From the NCBI RefSeq assembly GCF_024519315.1, contig NZ_JANIIC010000006.1:175702-239701 (forward strand): 64,000 nt of DNA, given 5' to 3'. The notes under the pieces were generated by a model. It was not told where the DNA came from. It saw only the letters and a list, made by a program, of their open reading frames with translations, and did no database searches. A program made the translations under genes and the position numbers. How positions within the stretch are numbered: the first letter of the stretch is position 1; every line of letters starts with the position of its first letter. Positions 1 to 8,186 of the stretch are shown piece by piece. The DNA comes from Streptomyces malaysiensis subsp. samsunensis (GTDB taxonomy: Bacteria > Actinomycetota > Actinomycetes > Streptomycetales > Streptomycetaceae).

Positions 1-825
1 GGCCGCCAGGGCCCGCCACGGCCGGGGAGCGACCGCCCCGAAGGCGAGGCGGACATCCTGGACGACCCCGTCCCGGACGTCGAGGGCGGCGGCGATCGAG
101 CCGATCGCGAAGGCGTAGGAGGCGCGCTCGCGGACCTTCCGGTACCGGGAGTGGGCGGCGACCGGGGCCGGGGGCAGGCTGACCCCGGTGATCAGCGCGC
201 CGGACGGCAGCGCGGTCTCCAGATGCGGGGTGTCACCCACGGGAAGGTAGAAGTCCGCGAGCGGCAACTCGCCCGGCCCGTCGGCGGTTTCGTAATGTAC
301 GACGGCGTCGAAGGCGGCGAGCGCGACCCCCATGTCCGAGGGGTTGGTGGCCACACAGTGCTCGGAGGCGCTGAAGATCGCGTGGTTGTGGTGCTCACCC
401 TCGATGGCCGGGCAGCCGCTGCCGGGCAGGCGCTTGTTGCAGGGCCCCGCCACATCGGTGAAGTAGCCGCAGCGGGTGCGCTGGAGGAGGTTCCCGCCGA
501 CGGTGGCCATATTGCGCAGCTGCCCGGAGGCACCGGCCAGGACGGCCTGGGTGAGGGCCGGGTAGCGGCGGCGTACCTCGGGGTGGGCGGCCAGATCGCT
601 GTTGGTGACGGTGGCCCCGACGTGCAGGCCCCCGTCCGGCGTCACCTCGATGTGGTCCAGGGGGAGCTCACGTATGTCGACGAGCCGTCCCGGCCGCTCC
701 ACGCCGGTCTTCATCAGATCGACCAGATTGGTGCCGCCGCCGAGGAAACGCGCGTCGGGATCGGCGCCGAGGACGGCGATCGCTTCGGAGACTTCGAGGA
801 CGCGCTGGTAGCCGAACTCCTTCAT
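1..825 (-). CDS. Xanthine dehydrogenase/CO dehydrogenase-type FAD subunit (3' end off window)
   Basis: This is the medium, FAD-binding subunit of a molybdenum hydroxylase, which passes electrons from the 2Fe-2S subunit to FAD. The visible 275 residues start MKEFGYQR. They carry the FAD pyrophosphate-binding loop FLGGGTN (residues 27-33) and the second FAD motif TVGGNLLQRTRC (about 108-119), typical of YagS-like subunits. The ATG at 825 overlaps the TGA of the 2Fe-2S gene (ATGA), so the two are translationally coupled. The frame is open to the window edge, so the C-terminus and the expected molybdopterin large subunit lie outside. Family is clear; the substrate (purine, aldehyde or other) is not. 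Confidence 0.93.
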   Translation of the reverse strand, partial: MKEFGYQRVLEVSEAIAVLGADPDARFLGGGTNLVDLMKTGVERPGRLVDIRELPLDHIEVTPDGGLHVGATVTNSDLAAHPEVRRRYPALTQAVLAGASGQLRNMATVGGNLLQRTRCGYFTDVAGPCNKRLPGSGCPAIEGEHHNHAIFSASEHCVATNPSDMGVALAAFDAVVHYETADGPGELPLADFYLPVGDTPHLETALPSGALITGVSLPPAPVAAHSRYRKVRERASYAFAIGSIAAALDVRDGVVQDVRLAFGAVAPRPWRALAA

Positions 826-1379
826 GCCACGGCCTCCTCGGCTCCGGTCGCGCGCACCTCGGCCGCCCGCGCGACCGCCTGCACGATCGACACATAGGCG
901 CCGCAGCGGCACAGGTTGCCGCTCATCCGCTCCCGGATCTCGTCGGGGCTGAGGGGCGGGGGTCCCGCTTCGGGGCTGACATCGGCGGTGACGGCGCTCG
1001 GCCAGCCCGCCTCGTGCTCCTCGAGCACGGCGAGGGCGGAGCAGATCTGCCCCGGGGTGCAGTAGCCGCACTGGTAGCCGTCGAGGTCGAGGAACGCCTG
1101 CTGCACCGGATGCAGCTGATCGCCTTCGGCGACGCCCTCGATCGTGGTGACCTCGCGGCCCTCGGCGGCCACCGCGAGCTGGAGACAGGAGACGGTCCGG
1201 CGGCCGTCGAGCAGCACCGTACAGGCCCCGCACTGGCCCTGGTCGCAGCCCTTCTTGGTCCCGGTGAGGTCGAGATGCTCACGCAGGGCGTCGAGCAGGG
1301 TGGTGCGGTGGTCGACGGGCAGCGTGTATTTCTCGCCGTTGATGTTCAGCGTGATGACGCTGGACGTCGATGGGGCCAT
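822..1379 (-). CDS. 2Fe-2S subunit of molybdenum hydroxylase
   Basis: Small iron-sulfur subunit of an XDH/aldehyde-oxidoreductase-type enzyme, 185 aa. The N-terminal plant-ferredoxin-type cluster has C45, C50, C53 and C65. The second, all-helical domain has C104/C107 (CGYC) and C157/C159 (CRC). An open frame extends upstream to 1787, but the start is placed at ATG 1379 (MAPSTSSVITLNING) because AGAAGG lies just before it and upstream residues show no family character. It is the first gene of the operon and is followed by the FAD subunit with a 4-base overlap. It is divergent from a TetR gene with two identical palindromes between them, so repression by that TetR is likely. Confidence 0.95.
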   Translation of the reverse strand: MAPSTSSVITLNINGEKYTLPVDHRTTLLDALREHLDLTGTKKGCDQGQCGACTVLLDGRRTVSCLQLAVAAEGREVTTIEGVAEGDQLHPVQQAFLDLDGYQCGYCTPGQICSALAVLEEHEAGWPSAVTADVSPEAGPPPLSPDEIRERMSGNLCRCGAYVSIVQAVARAAEVRATGAEEAVA

Positions 1380-1540
1380 GATCAGCCTTCTTTCGCGGGT
1401 GGGGTGCGCGTTGAAGTCGTCCGATGGATGGGGCCGGGGCCCAGGTGGGGGTCCCGGAAGTGTGTGATGCGCGACAATGCCGGTCAGCGCTCGGTTTCGG
1501 CCATCCACACCGGCCGGTTCTGCCGGTAAGGTAAGCCTAT

Positions 1541-1588
1541 GCGGACAGCTGTCCGCTGTGCATGAAAACTTAGCGGACAGCTGTCCGG
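1541..1588. promoter_or_regulatory. Paired TetR operators (two identical palindromes)
   Basis: The 14-bp perfect palindrome CGGACAGCTGTCCG occurs twice, at 1542-1555 and 1574-1587. The left copy extends to 16 bp (GCGGACAGCTGTCCGC). The centres are 32 bp apart, close to three helical turns, so two dimers could bind the same DNA face. They sit between the divergent molybdo-enzyme operon (start 1379) and the tetR gene (start 1630), the usual place for TetR control sites. The sequence is seen directly; binding by the neighbouring TetR is inference. Confidence 0.85.
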
Positions 1589-1629
1589 TGGGCAAGGCGG
1601 GCGCTATGCGATATCCGGAAGGAGGACGA

Positions 1630-2241
1630 GTGCGGGCAGACAGGCACGCACGTCTGCGCACGGACGCGCAAGCGAACCGTGAGCGCATCCTGGAAGTGGC
1701 GCTGGCGGAGCTGACGCGCTCGGCGGATGTCCCGCTGAGCACCATCGCCAAGAAGGCGGGCGTCGGGCAGGGGACGCTGTACCGCAACTTCCCCAGCCGC
1801 GAGGCCCTCGTACTGGAGATCTACCGCCATGAGATGCGGCAGGTCGCGGACACCGCGGTCGAGCTGCTCCGGACCCGCGCGCCGGACCAGGCGCTGCGGG
1901 AGTGGATGGGCCACCTCGCCCGGTTCGCCATGGCGAAGGCCGGTCTGGCCGACGCGCTGCACAAGGCCATGAGCGCATTCTGCGGCCAGGAGAAACCGGG
2001 GGACGGCCAGATGACCGAGGCCGTGGCGCTCCTGCTGCGGGCCAACGAGGAGGTCGGCACCATCCGCCCCGGCGTCACCACCGACGACTTCCTGCTCGCC
2101 ATCGCCGGCCTGTGGCAGATCGGCCTCGCCGACGACCGGCAGGCGCGTGCGAAACGGCTTCTGGACCTGGTCATGGACGGGCTGCGCGTCGGTGCGCCCG
2201 GTGCGGCCGGGCCGGGGACGACGGCCGATACGGCGGGCTGA
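1630..2241 (+). CDS. TetR-family repressor
   Basis: A 203-aa TetR regulator. The N-terminal HTH reads PLSTIAKKAGVGQGTLYRNFPSREAL and is followed by a helical ligand-binding domain. The start chosen is GTG 1630 because AAGGAGG lies about 5 bases upstream. An in-frame ATG at 1606 would add eight residues but has no visible RBS. It is divergent from the 2Fe-2S/FAD subunit genes across the paired palindromes, so it probably represses that operon and itself. The C-terminal tail (GAPGAAGPGTTADTAG) looks disordered. The ligand is unknown. Confidence 0.9.
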   Translation: MRADRHARLRTDAQANRERILEVALAELTRSADVPLSTIAKKAGVGQGTLYRNFPSREALVLEIYRHEMRQVADTAVELLRTRAPDQALREWMGHLARFAMAKAGLADALHKAMSAFCGQEKPGDGQMTEAVALLLRANEEVGTIRPGVTTDDFLLAIAGLWQIGLADDRQARAKRLLDLVMDGLRVGAPGAAGPGTTADTAG

Positions 2242-2264
2242 GCCCGGCCTGAGGCCGCCGACCG

Positions 2265-2294
2265 GCGGGGGCACGCCACAGACCGTGCCCCCGC
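2265..2294. terminator. Hairpin between convergent genes
   Basis: A perfect 11-bp stem (GCGGGGGCACG / CGTGCCCCCGC) with an 8-base loop lies between the tetR stop (2241) and the stop of the leftward dehydrogenase gene (2308). It has no T-run, as is common for actinobacterial terminators. It could serve both converging transcripts. Confidence 0.7.
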
Positions 2295-2307
2295 TGGAAT
2301 GTGTGCA

Positions 2308-3324
2308 TCAGCCCGGGGCCGGAAGCGCGGTGCGGGGCCGGGGCGGGAAACCGGCGGTGTGGTAGCACTCGTCGATCAGGGACATGGTGGTCAGCGCGTC
2401 CTCCGCGTGCAGCGGAAGCGGTGTGCCGTGCCGCAGATGAGTGGCGTACGCCTCCAGCTGGTACGTGTACGAGGAGCGCTTGCCCAGCTCCTCGGTCCGC
2501 TCACCCGTGGGCGTGCGCACCAGGACGCGGTCGTCCAGATGAGGCTGGACGAAGTTCACGGCCGTGGCCTCGCCACGCGAGCCGACCACCCGGAAGCTCA
2601 TGCGCCAGTCGCCGTGTGCCATATGGCAGCGAGCGGATCCGGTGGCACCGCCCGGGAAGGCCAGCTCCGCGTCTCATCCACGTCCGGCGCGCCGTCCCGG
2701 GCGCCGCCCCGGGCCGTGACCAGGCGCGGCGGACCACCGGCCCAGGGGGCGAGGGTGCGCTGGGCGTGCAGGCTGTAGCAGCCCAGGTCCATGAGAGCGC
2801 CCCCGGCCAGCGGGAAGGACCAGCGGGGGTCGGACCCGGGCGGAGCGGGCATGGCGACCATCGTCTCGACATGCCGGAGCTCTCCGAGCTCGCCGGAGTC
2901 GAGCAGTTCGTGGAGGCGGCGGGTGACGGGGTGGAAGAGGTAGTGGAAAGCCCTCCATGAAGACGGTGCCCGCCTTGGCGGCGGCGTCGCGCACCTCGGT
3001 GGCCTCCTCGGTGTCGCTCGCCGAGGGCTTCTCGGTCAGTACGTGCTTGCCCGCGGCGAGGGCGGCGAGGTTCCACGGACCGTGCAGGCTGTTGGCCAGT
3101 GGGTTGTAGACGACCTCCACCTCGGGGTCGTCGATCACATCGGCGTAGGAGTCCAGCACCCGCTCGACGCCGTGCTCGGCGGCGAAGGCTTCGGCCCGGC
3201 CGCGGGAGCGCGCGGCCACCGCGACGAGGCGGTGGCCGCACACCCGGGCGGGGCCGACGATGGAGAGCTCGGCGATCCGGGCGGCGCCCAGGATCCCGAT
3301 GCGCAGCGGCTCGGCTGGCGTCAT
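2308..3324 (-). pseudogene. Gfo/Idh/MocA oxidoreductase with two compensating frameshifts
   Basis: NAD(P)-dependent sugar/polyol dehydrogenase family. The N-terminal Rossmann part reads IGILGAARIAELS, with EKPSA in the conserved EKP position. After VFMEGF the frame shifts by an extra T in GGCTTTCCAC near 2949; removing it restores HYLFHPVTRRLHELL. The next segment (ALMDLGCYSLHAQR) stays in the shifted frame. A missing base near 2660 then returns to the original frame (GSARCHMAHGDWRMSFRV, ending TALPAPG). The shifts cancel, and the whole would be about 338 aa, normal for the family. The ATG at 3324 overlaps the upstream dehydrogenase stop (ATGA). Either a young pseudogene or two read errors. 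Confidence 0.82.
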
Positions 3325-4325
3325 GCCTTCCGTACCTCTTCCATGTTCACGGGGCGGTGTTCACGCAGCGACAGGGTGCATGCCTCGGCGATCCAGCCTG
3401 CCTCGACCGCGTCGGCGACGGTACAGGGGGAGGGCCGCAGACCGGCCGCGACCTCGGTGAAGGCGGTGAGCTCGGCCCGGTAGGCGGTGGCGAAGCGGTC
3501 CATGAAGAAGTGGTGCGGTGCGGCCCCCGGGAAGGTGGCGCCGGGTTCGACGGAACGCAGCGGCAGCCTGTCCTCCAGCCCTGCGGCGACGCTGTCCGCC
3601 ATGCCGTGGAGCTCCAGGCGGGCGTCGTAACCACGGGCGTTGTGCCGGGTGTTGGAGACCACGGCGAGGGTGCCGTCGTCGAGGGTGAGGAGAGCGGAGG
3701 CGGTGTCGACGTCTCCGGCGGCCGCGATGTACTCGGCGCCGCGGTTGGCACCTGTCGCGTAGACCTCGGTGACCTCGCGGCCGGTGATCCAGCGGACGAT
3801 GTCGAAGTCGTGCACGGAGCAGTCGCGGAAGATGCCGCCGGAGACGGCCACGTAGGCGGCCGGGGGCGGCTCGGGGTCCAAGGTGGTGGACCGTACGGTG
3901 TGCAGCGGCCCGAGCTCACCGCTGACCACCGCCTTCCGCGCCGCCACGTACCCGGGGTCGAAGCGCCGGTTGTAGCCGATCTGGACCTCCACACCACTGT
4001 CCTGGACCGCGCGGAGGACGTCGAGGCTCTCCTCGATCGTGCTCGCCACGGGCTTCTCGCAGAAGACCGGCACGCCCGCCCGCACGGCGGCGAGGACGAG
4101 CCCGGGGTGGGCGTCGGTCGCCGCGGCGATCACGACGCCGTCCACGCCCGCGGCGAGCACGGCCTCCGGCGATTCGACCGCGCGGGCGCCGAACCGCTCG
4201 GCGGCGGCGGTGGCGGCCGCGGCCACCGGGTCGGTGACCACGAGGGAGTCCACCGAGTCGAGTGTGGACAGGGTCTCGGCGTGGAAGGCGCCGATCCGGC
4301 CCAGGCCCATGATGCCGATGCGCAT
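3321..4325 (-). CDS. Gfo/Idh/MocA oxidoreductase, inositol 2-dehydrogenase-like
   Basis: A 334-aa NAD-dependent dehydrogenase of the IolG type. It begins MRIGIMGLGRIGAFHAE, with the dinucleotide-binding GLGRIG motif. The family EKP motif is at FCEKPVAS, and the SVHDFDIVRWITG segment holds the conserved D-x2-D region and likely catalytic residues. An open frame runs upstream to 4718, but the start is set at ATG 4325 from family alignment. Its stop overlaps the ATG of the second, frameshifted dehydrogenase, so the two form an operon. The exact substrate (myo-inositol, scyllo-inositol or another polyol) is unproven. Confidence 0.88.
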   Translation of the reverse strand: MRIGIMGLGRIGAFHAETLSTLDSVDSLVVTDPVAAAATAAAERFGARAVESPEAVLAAGVDGVVIAAATDAHPGLVLAAVRAGVPVFCEKPVASTIEESLDVLRAVQDSGVEVQIGYNRRFDPGYVAARKAVVSGELGPLHTVRSTTLDPEPPPAAYVAVSGGIFRDCSVHDFDIVRWITGREVTEVYATGANRGAEYIAAAGDVDTASALLTLDDGTLAVVSNTRHNARGYDARLELHGMADSVAAGLEDRLPLRSVEPGATFPGAAPHHFFMDRFATAYRAELTAFTEVAAGLRPSPCTVADAVEAGWIAEACTLSLREHRPVNMEEVRKA

Positions 4326-4342
4326 GGGGAGTTGTTCCCTTT

Positions 4343-4400
4343 CTGATGGTGCGGGTTCTGACGGTGCGGGTCGGCGGGTCGGCGGGTCAGCCGGGTCGGC
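4343..4400. repeat. Short tandem repeats upstream of the IolG-like gene
   Basis: A near-perfect direct repeat CTGA[T/C]GGTGCGGGT at 4343-4356 and 4359-4372 runs into three to four copies of the octamer GGGTCGGC (about 4368-4400). They lie just upstream of the dehydrogenase start and could reflect slippage or a decayed regulatory region. From here to about 4830 I see no convincing gene, only long open frames of low coding character. Confidence 0.5.
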
Positions 4401-4830
4401 CTCGCGCATGCCCGGCCAGAAGTTCTCAGCTTCGGCCCAGCTGTAGATGATCACACTCACTGGGCGACTTCCATCAAGGCGGACCCGGTACACCCCTTTC
4501 TTGCTCCCCCCGGCGCAACCGGTCCACCGCGGCAACGCGGCATCCCGCTCCCAGTGCGTCACGCACGAGCCCCGACAGGTCTTCGATGTCCGCGAATTGC
4601 CGCATCCGCAGAACCTACTGAAGACATCTCCGCGCGTGCCACTGGATACCTCCTCCGCAGCCTTCGACTGCCGACGAACGGCCGACGCCCGGGAGGCCCT
4701 CCCAGCGACCGTCGGCAAGCAATCCCAGGTCGGTAACGATCAGCACGCGCTGAAAGGCCCCCCAATGCCCTCATCCGCTACGTCACGGACAACCACCGCC
4801 ACGCAAACACACAGGTCAACAGCATGCCGA

Positions 4831-4995
4831 GTCGGCGAACTCAAGATAATCCAGGAGCAATTCAGCCACGAGCACGCCAGCATTACCGCGATCTACACCT
4901 GCGTCGGCTCGGGCATCCCCACGGTCGCCAGCCGCACCGCGGCCATCCGGCAGCACGTCCTGGAGACGACCTGCGGAAGAGCCATACGGCGCCCA
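4831..4995 (+). pseudogene. Relic of a tyrosine recombinase (phage-type integrase) C-terminus
   Basis: The plus frame reads FSHEHASITAIYTCVGSG, very close to the catalytic GHEHASTTAIYTCVSSD segment of actinobacterial tyrosine recombinases (active-site H and Y). It is followed by SRTAAIRQHVLETTCGRAI, matching the usual RTxTLRRALDxT tail. The leading G is replaced by S, and the R-x-x-R-containing upstream domain is absent. Only about 55 residues remain, so this is a remnant and not an active enzyme. No attachment site or tRNA is visible beside it. It marks past integration of a mobile element near the left edge of the catabolic island. Confidence 0.62.
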
Positions 4996-5690
4996 GGGAG
5001 GCGTTCTCGCCAAAGGGATCCGACCGTGACGTCCGGGACACCTTCGGCGTTGCAGTCACCCGAGGCGACCGCCGCGCCGAAGGTGTCGCCCGGCTCGGCG
5101 ACGCCCGGGAGACCCACTCGCCGAGCGCCAGGTCGTCGTGGCCGTCGCCGTTGAAGTCACCGGCAGCCAGGGCGGTCACGCCGGCGTTGTCCGTGTTCCA
5201 GGAGTTGGCCATCTCGGATCGGTCGGCGTCCCACTTCCACCGGCGCACGTGAGACTGCGTGTTGGGGTTGCGTGCGATCCAGTACGCCACGGCCAGGCCC
5301 TCCGTGCCGTCGCTGTCGAAGTCGCCGGTGGTCAGGACGGGGGGGCGCGGCCGCCCATGGGGGCGGCGACGGTGGTGATCATGCTGTCTTCACCCTGGAT
5401 GACACGAGCGACGACTTTGCCCGTGCCGCCGATCACGATCTCCTTGTTGCCGTCGTTGTCGTCGCCGGTCAGCTGGGCTGCCGCGACCGGTGTGCCGTAC
5501 GCAGCCGACGGCGACGGCCCGGTCAGGACCGTCGCCCCCGCCGCCCTTAGCGGCGAGGATGCGCGCGATGGCGCCACGAGTTTCGTAGCCGGCCCGCGAT
5601 GTCCAGACTTCCGGACCGGTGACCTGTACGAGGCCAGCGAATCCCTGTGGGCCGGTGAGGTCGGCTCGGGGCCCTGCCGATGTTTCCATC
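4990..5690 (-). pseudogene. Decayed FG-GAP/VCBS-repeat (integrin-like) protein
   Basis: Read leftwards in several frames, this stretch holds calcium-binding FG-GAP repeat pieces: LTGDDNDGNKEIVIGGTGK (near 5450), LAAGDFNGDGHDDLALGEW (near 5150) and GDTFGAAVASGDCNAEGVPD (near 5060). GAVWLFR follows near 5000 and recalls the GAVWLFRGS end of such repeats. These proteins are secreted beta-propellers. The pieces lie in different frames with no start or signal peptide, so the gene is broken by several indels. It fills the gap between the integrase relic and the catabolic island. Confidence 0.68.
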
Positions 5691-5711
5691 GGTGGGTTTC
5701 CCCGAGCGGGC

Positions 5712-6533
5712 TCAGGAGGGCGTCACGAAGAGATCGATCTCAGCCGGTGTGCCGGGAACGAGTTCGTACTTCGCGAAGTCGGTGACGCCCTCTGCGCGCA
5801 GTACCTCTTCGTCGAGGAAGAAGTTGCCCGTGCATTCGGTGCTTGGGCGCGTGAGGACGGCGTGCGCCGCATCGGCCATGATCTCGGTAGAGCGGCAGCC
5901 CGCCCGGCCGAGACCGAAGACGGCGGAGGCGGCTGTGTGGATCATCGTTCTCGGCCACAGTGCGTTGACGGCCACGCCGCCGGTCCGTAGTTCTTCCGCC
6001 AATCCCAGCACCGTCATGCTCATCGCGAACTTCGACATGGTGTAAGCGGTTCGGTTCGCGAACCAGTCGGCCCGCAGGTCGATGGGTGGTGCCAAGGTCA
6101 GGATGTGCCCGTTGTCGGAACGTTCGAGGTACGGGATGCAGGCCTGCGACGCGGCGAACGTCCCCCGCACATTGATGTCAAACATCAGATCGAACCGTTT
6201 GAGCGGCGTGTCCGCGGCCCGCCCGAGGAACACCGCGCTCGCGTTGTTCACGAGCACGTCGATACCACCAAAGTGGCGGACGGCCGACGCCACCGCCTCT
6301 GCGACCTGGTCTTCCCGGCGTACATCGAGCGTCAGCGGGAGCGCCCGCCCGCCCGCCTCCTCGATCTCAGTCGCCACCGAGTGGATGGTTCCCGGGAGCT
6401 TGGGGTGCGGTTCGGCCGTTTTGGCAGCGATGACGACGTTGGCGCCGTCTGCGGCGGCCCTGAGCGCCATGGCACGTCCGATGCCACGGCTCCCGCCGGT
6501 GATGAAGAGCGTTCTGTCCTTCATGGAGGTCAC
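5712..6533 (-). CDS. Short-chain dehydrogenase (HSDL2-like)
   Basis: NAD(P)-dependent oxidoreductase, 273 aa. The cofactor motif is TGGSRGIGRA (near residues 13-22), the NNAS motif is VLVNNASAV, and the catalytic region has Y and K in TAYTMSKFAM. The usual active-site serine position before it reads ILTLAPPIDL, so the canonical Ser is not evident; this occurs in HSDL2-like members. The start is GTG 6533, which overlaps the TGA of the acyl-CoA synthetase gene (GTGA); ATG 6524 is an alternative. It is the last gene of the ThDP enzyme/acyl-CoA synthetase/SDR operon. It probably acts on a hydroxyacyl or ketoacyl intermediate, which is inference from the neighbours. Confidence 0.88.
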   Translation of the reverse strand: MTSMKDRTLFITGGSRGIGRAMALRAAADGANVVIAAKTAEPHPKLPGTIHSVATEIEEAGGRALPLTLDVRREDQVAEAVASAVRHFGGIDVLVNNASAVFLGRAADTPLKRFDLMFDINVRGTFAASQACIPYLERSDNGHILTLAPPIDLRADWFANRTAYTMSKFAMSMTVLGLAEELRTGGVAVNALWPRTMIHTAASAVFGLGRAGCRSTEIMADAAHAVLTRPSTECTGNFFLDEEVLRAEGVTDFAKYELVPGTPAEIDLFVTPS

Positions 6534-8179
6534 GCTTGGCTCCGATCATTGGTCTCCGGCTTGAGTGGCCGACCGGCACGGCCGAGATACTGGTCGCGAA
6601 GCGCGAATTTCTGGATCTTCCCCGACGCGGTCTGGGGAAACTCGGGAACGAACTCCCAGACCTCCGGGATTTTGTAGCTGGCGATGCGGCCTGTGCAGTG
6701 GCTGATCAAGTTGTCCTGTGTGAGCGGCGCGCCCGGCCGGGCTCGGACGAACGCGGCCACGATCTCTCCCCATTCGGGGTGGGGCAGCCCTACGACGGCC
6801 ACGTCAGCGACCGTGTCGTGGGTGAAGAGGAGTTCCTCGATCTCGCGGGGATAGATGTTCTCGCCACCGCGGATAATCATGTCCTTGATCCGTCCCTTGA
6901 TGCACACGTATCCCGCCGCGTCCATGCTTCCCAGGTCGCCGGTATGGAGCCAGCCGTTTTTGTCGACGGCTCGGTCCGTAGCCTCCGGATCCTCGAAGTA
7001 GCCGCTCATCACGCAGATGCTCCGGGTACAGATCTCACCCAGCTCACCGAGGGCTGCCGGCTCGCCGGTGTCCCGGTCGGCGATCTTCACTTCCACGTGT
7101 GGCAACGGCCGCCCCACTGTCTCCGCCCACTGTGGATGTGTGTCGCCCGGGACGGTGTGGGTCACATAGGGCGCCGTTTCCGTCTGTCCGTAGCCAATCC
7201 CCACGTCGACGCCGAAATCGCACCGTGCCCGTCGGATGAGTTCGAGCGGCACCGGCGCGCCACCCAGTGTTGCGAGCCTCCAGGAGCTGAGATCACGCGC
7301 TGCCGTGTGCTGGGCGTCCAGCATGCGGATGAGCATGGTGGGCACGGACAGCAGAAGGGTCCCGTGGTGGTGTTCGAACAGGTCCAGCATGAGGTCGGCG
7401 TCGAACTTCGGCGGCAGCACGTGGACGCCACCGGTTTGCAGGGCGCCCAGTGTGACGAGCCCACAGCCGGCCGTGTGGAACAGCGGCATCGGATTGACCC
7501 ATACGTCCTCCGGGGTCGCTCCGATCGTCTCCGCGTAGAGACGGCCGTTCATGGCAAGGGCTCGGTGGGAAAGCACGGCGCCTTTGGGGAAGCCGGTCGT
7601 CCCGGACGTGTATTGGATCTGCGCCGGGTCAGCGGAGCTGACCTGCGGCAGACGGGCAGTTTTGCCCGAGGAGAGGGACATGAAGTCGGCCCACTGGTCC
7701 AGGGATTGTATGAATCGGAGCTCGGGTAGTTCCTCGGCCGCACTCCGCGCCATGGCCAGCAAGTCGCGTGAATGGAGACGCGGTTGGACGAAAATGCCCT
7801 GTGCCCGCGACTGCCTTAGGACGAATTCGAGTTCAGCGGAGCGATAGGCGGGGTTGACGGTCACCAGAGTGATTCCCGCCAGCGCCGCTCCCATCTCCAG
7901 GAGAACCCACTCGGGCCTGTTCGCGGACCACACGGCCACCCGTTCACCCGGGCGGAACCGGGTCAGCAGAGCGCGCGCCACCGCCTCCGAGTCGCGAAGA
8001 AGCTGAGCGTAGGTCCAGGTACACGCGCCGCTGCTGACAATGCCTTCCACGAGTGCGGTCCGAGAGGGCCAGCGGACAGCTGCCTTCCGGAGTGCGTCAC
8101 CGATCGTGTGGTGGGCATCGGGGGGTTCGGGAATCGCGGGCCAGTACGACACCATTGTTTCGTGGTCTGTCGGCGACAC
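6530..8179 (-). CDS. Acyl-CoA synthetase (AMP-forming, FadD-like)
   Basis: ANL-superfamily ligase, 549 aa from GTG 8179 (ATG 8155 is an alternative start eight codons later). It activates a carboxylic acid to acyl-AMP and then the CoA thioester. Motifs seen: P-loop-like YTSGTTGFPKG (residues 190-200), GYGQTETAP, GWLHTGDLG, IKGRIKDMIIRGGENIYP (hinge), and the C-terminal lysine in TASGKIQK. The gene begins 7 bases after the ThDP-enzyme stop and overlaps the SDR start, so it is in one operon. Its substrate is probably the acid produced by the nearby aldehyde dehydrogenase or hydrolases. Chain length or aromaticity cannot be told from sequence. Confidence 0.93.
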   Translation of the reverse strand: MSPTDHETMVSYWPAIPEPPDAHHTIGDALRKAAVRWPSRTALVEGIVSSGACTWTYAQLLRDSEAVARALLTRFRPGERVAVWSANRPEWVLLEMGAALAGITLVTVNPAYRSAELEFVLRQSRAQGIFVQPRLHSRDLLAMARSAAEELPELRFIQSLDQWADFMSLSSGKTARLPQVSSADPAQIQYTSGTTGFPKGAVLSHRALAMNGRLYAETIGATPEDVWVNPMPLFHTAGCGLVTLGALQTGGVHVLPPKFDADLMLDLFEHHHGTLLLSVPTMLIRMLDAQHTAARDLSSWRLATLGGAPVPLELIRRARCDFGVDVGIGYGQTETAPYVTHTVPGDTHPQWAETVGRPLPHVEVKIADRDTGEPAALGELGEICTRSICVMSGYFEDPEATDRAVDKNGWLHTGDLGSMDAAGYVCIKGRIKDMIIRGGENIYPREIEELLFTHDTVADVAVVGLPHPEWGEIVAAFVRARPGAPLTQDNLISHCTGRIASYKIPEVWEFVPEFPQTASGKIQKFALRDQYLGRAGRPLKPETNDRSQA

Positions 8180-8186
8180 GTCTCCG

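Noticed and set aside
4447..5154. A single 235-aa protein here
   Set aside because: Only the short integrase-like segment has family character; flanks look like random open frame.
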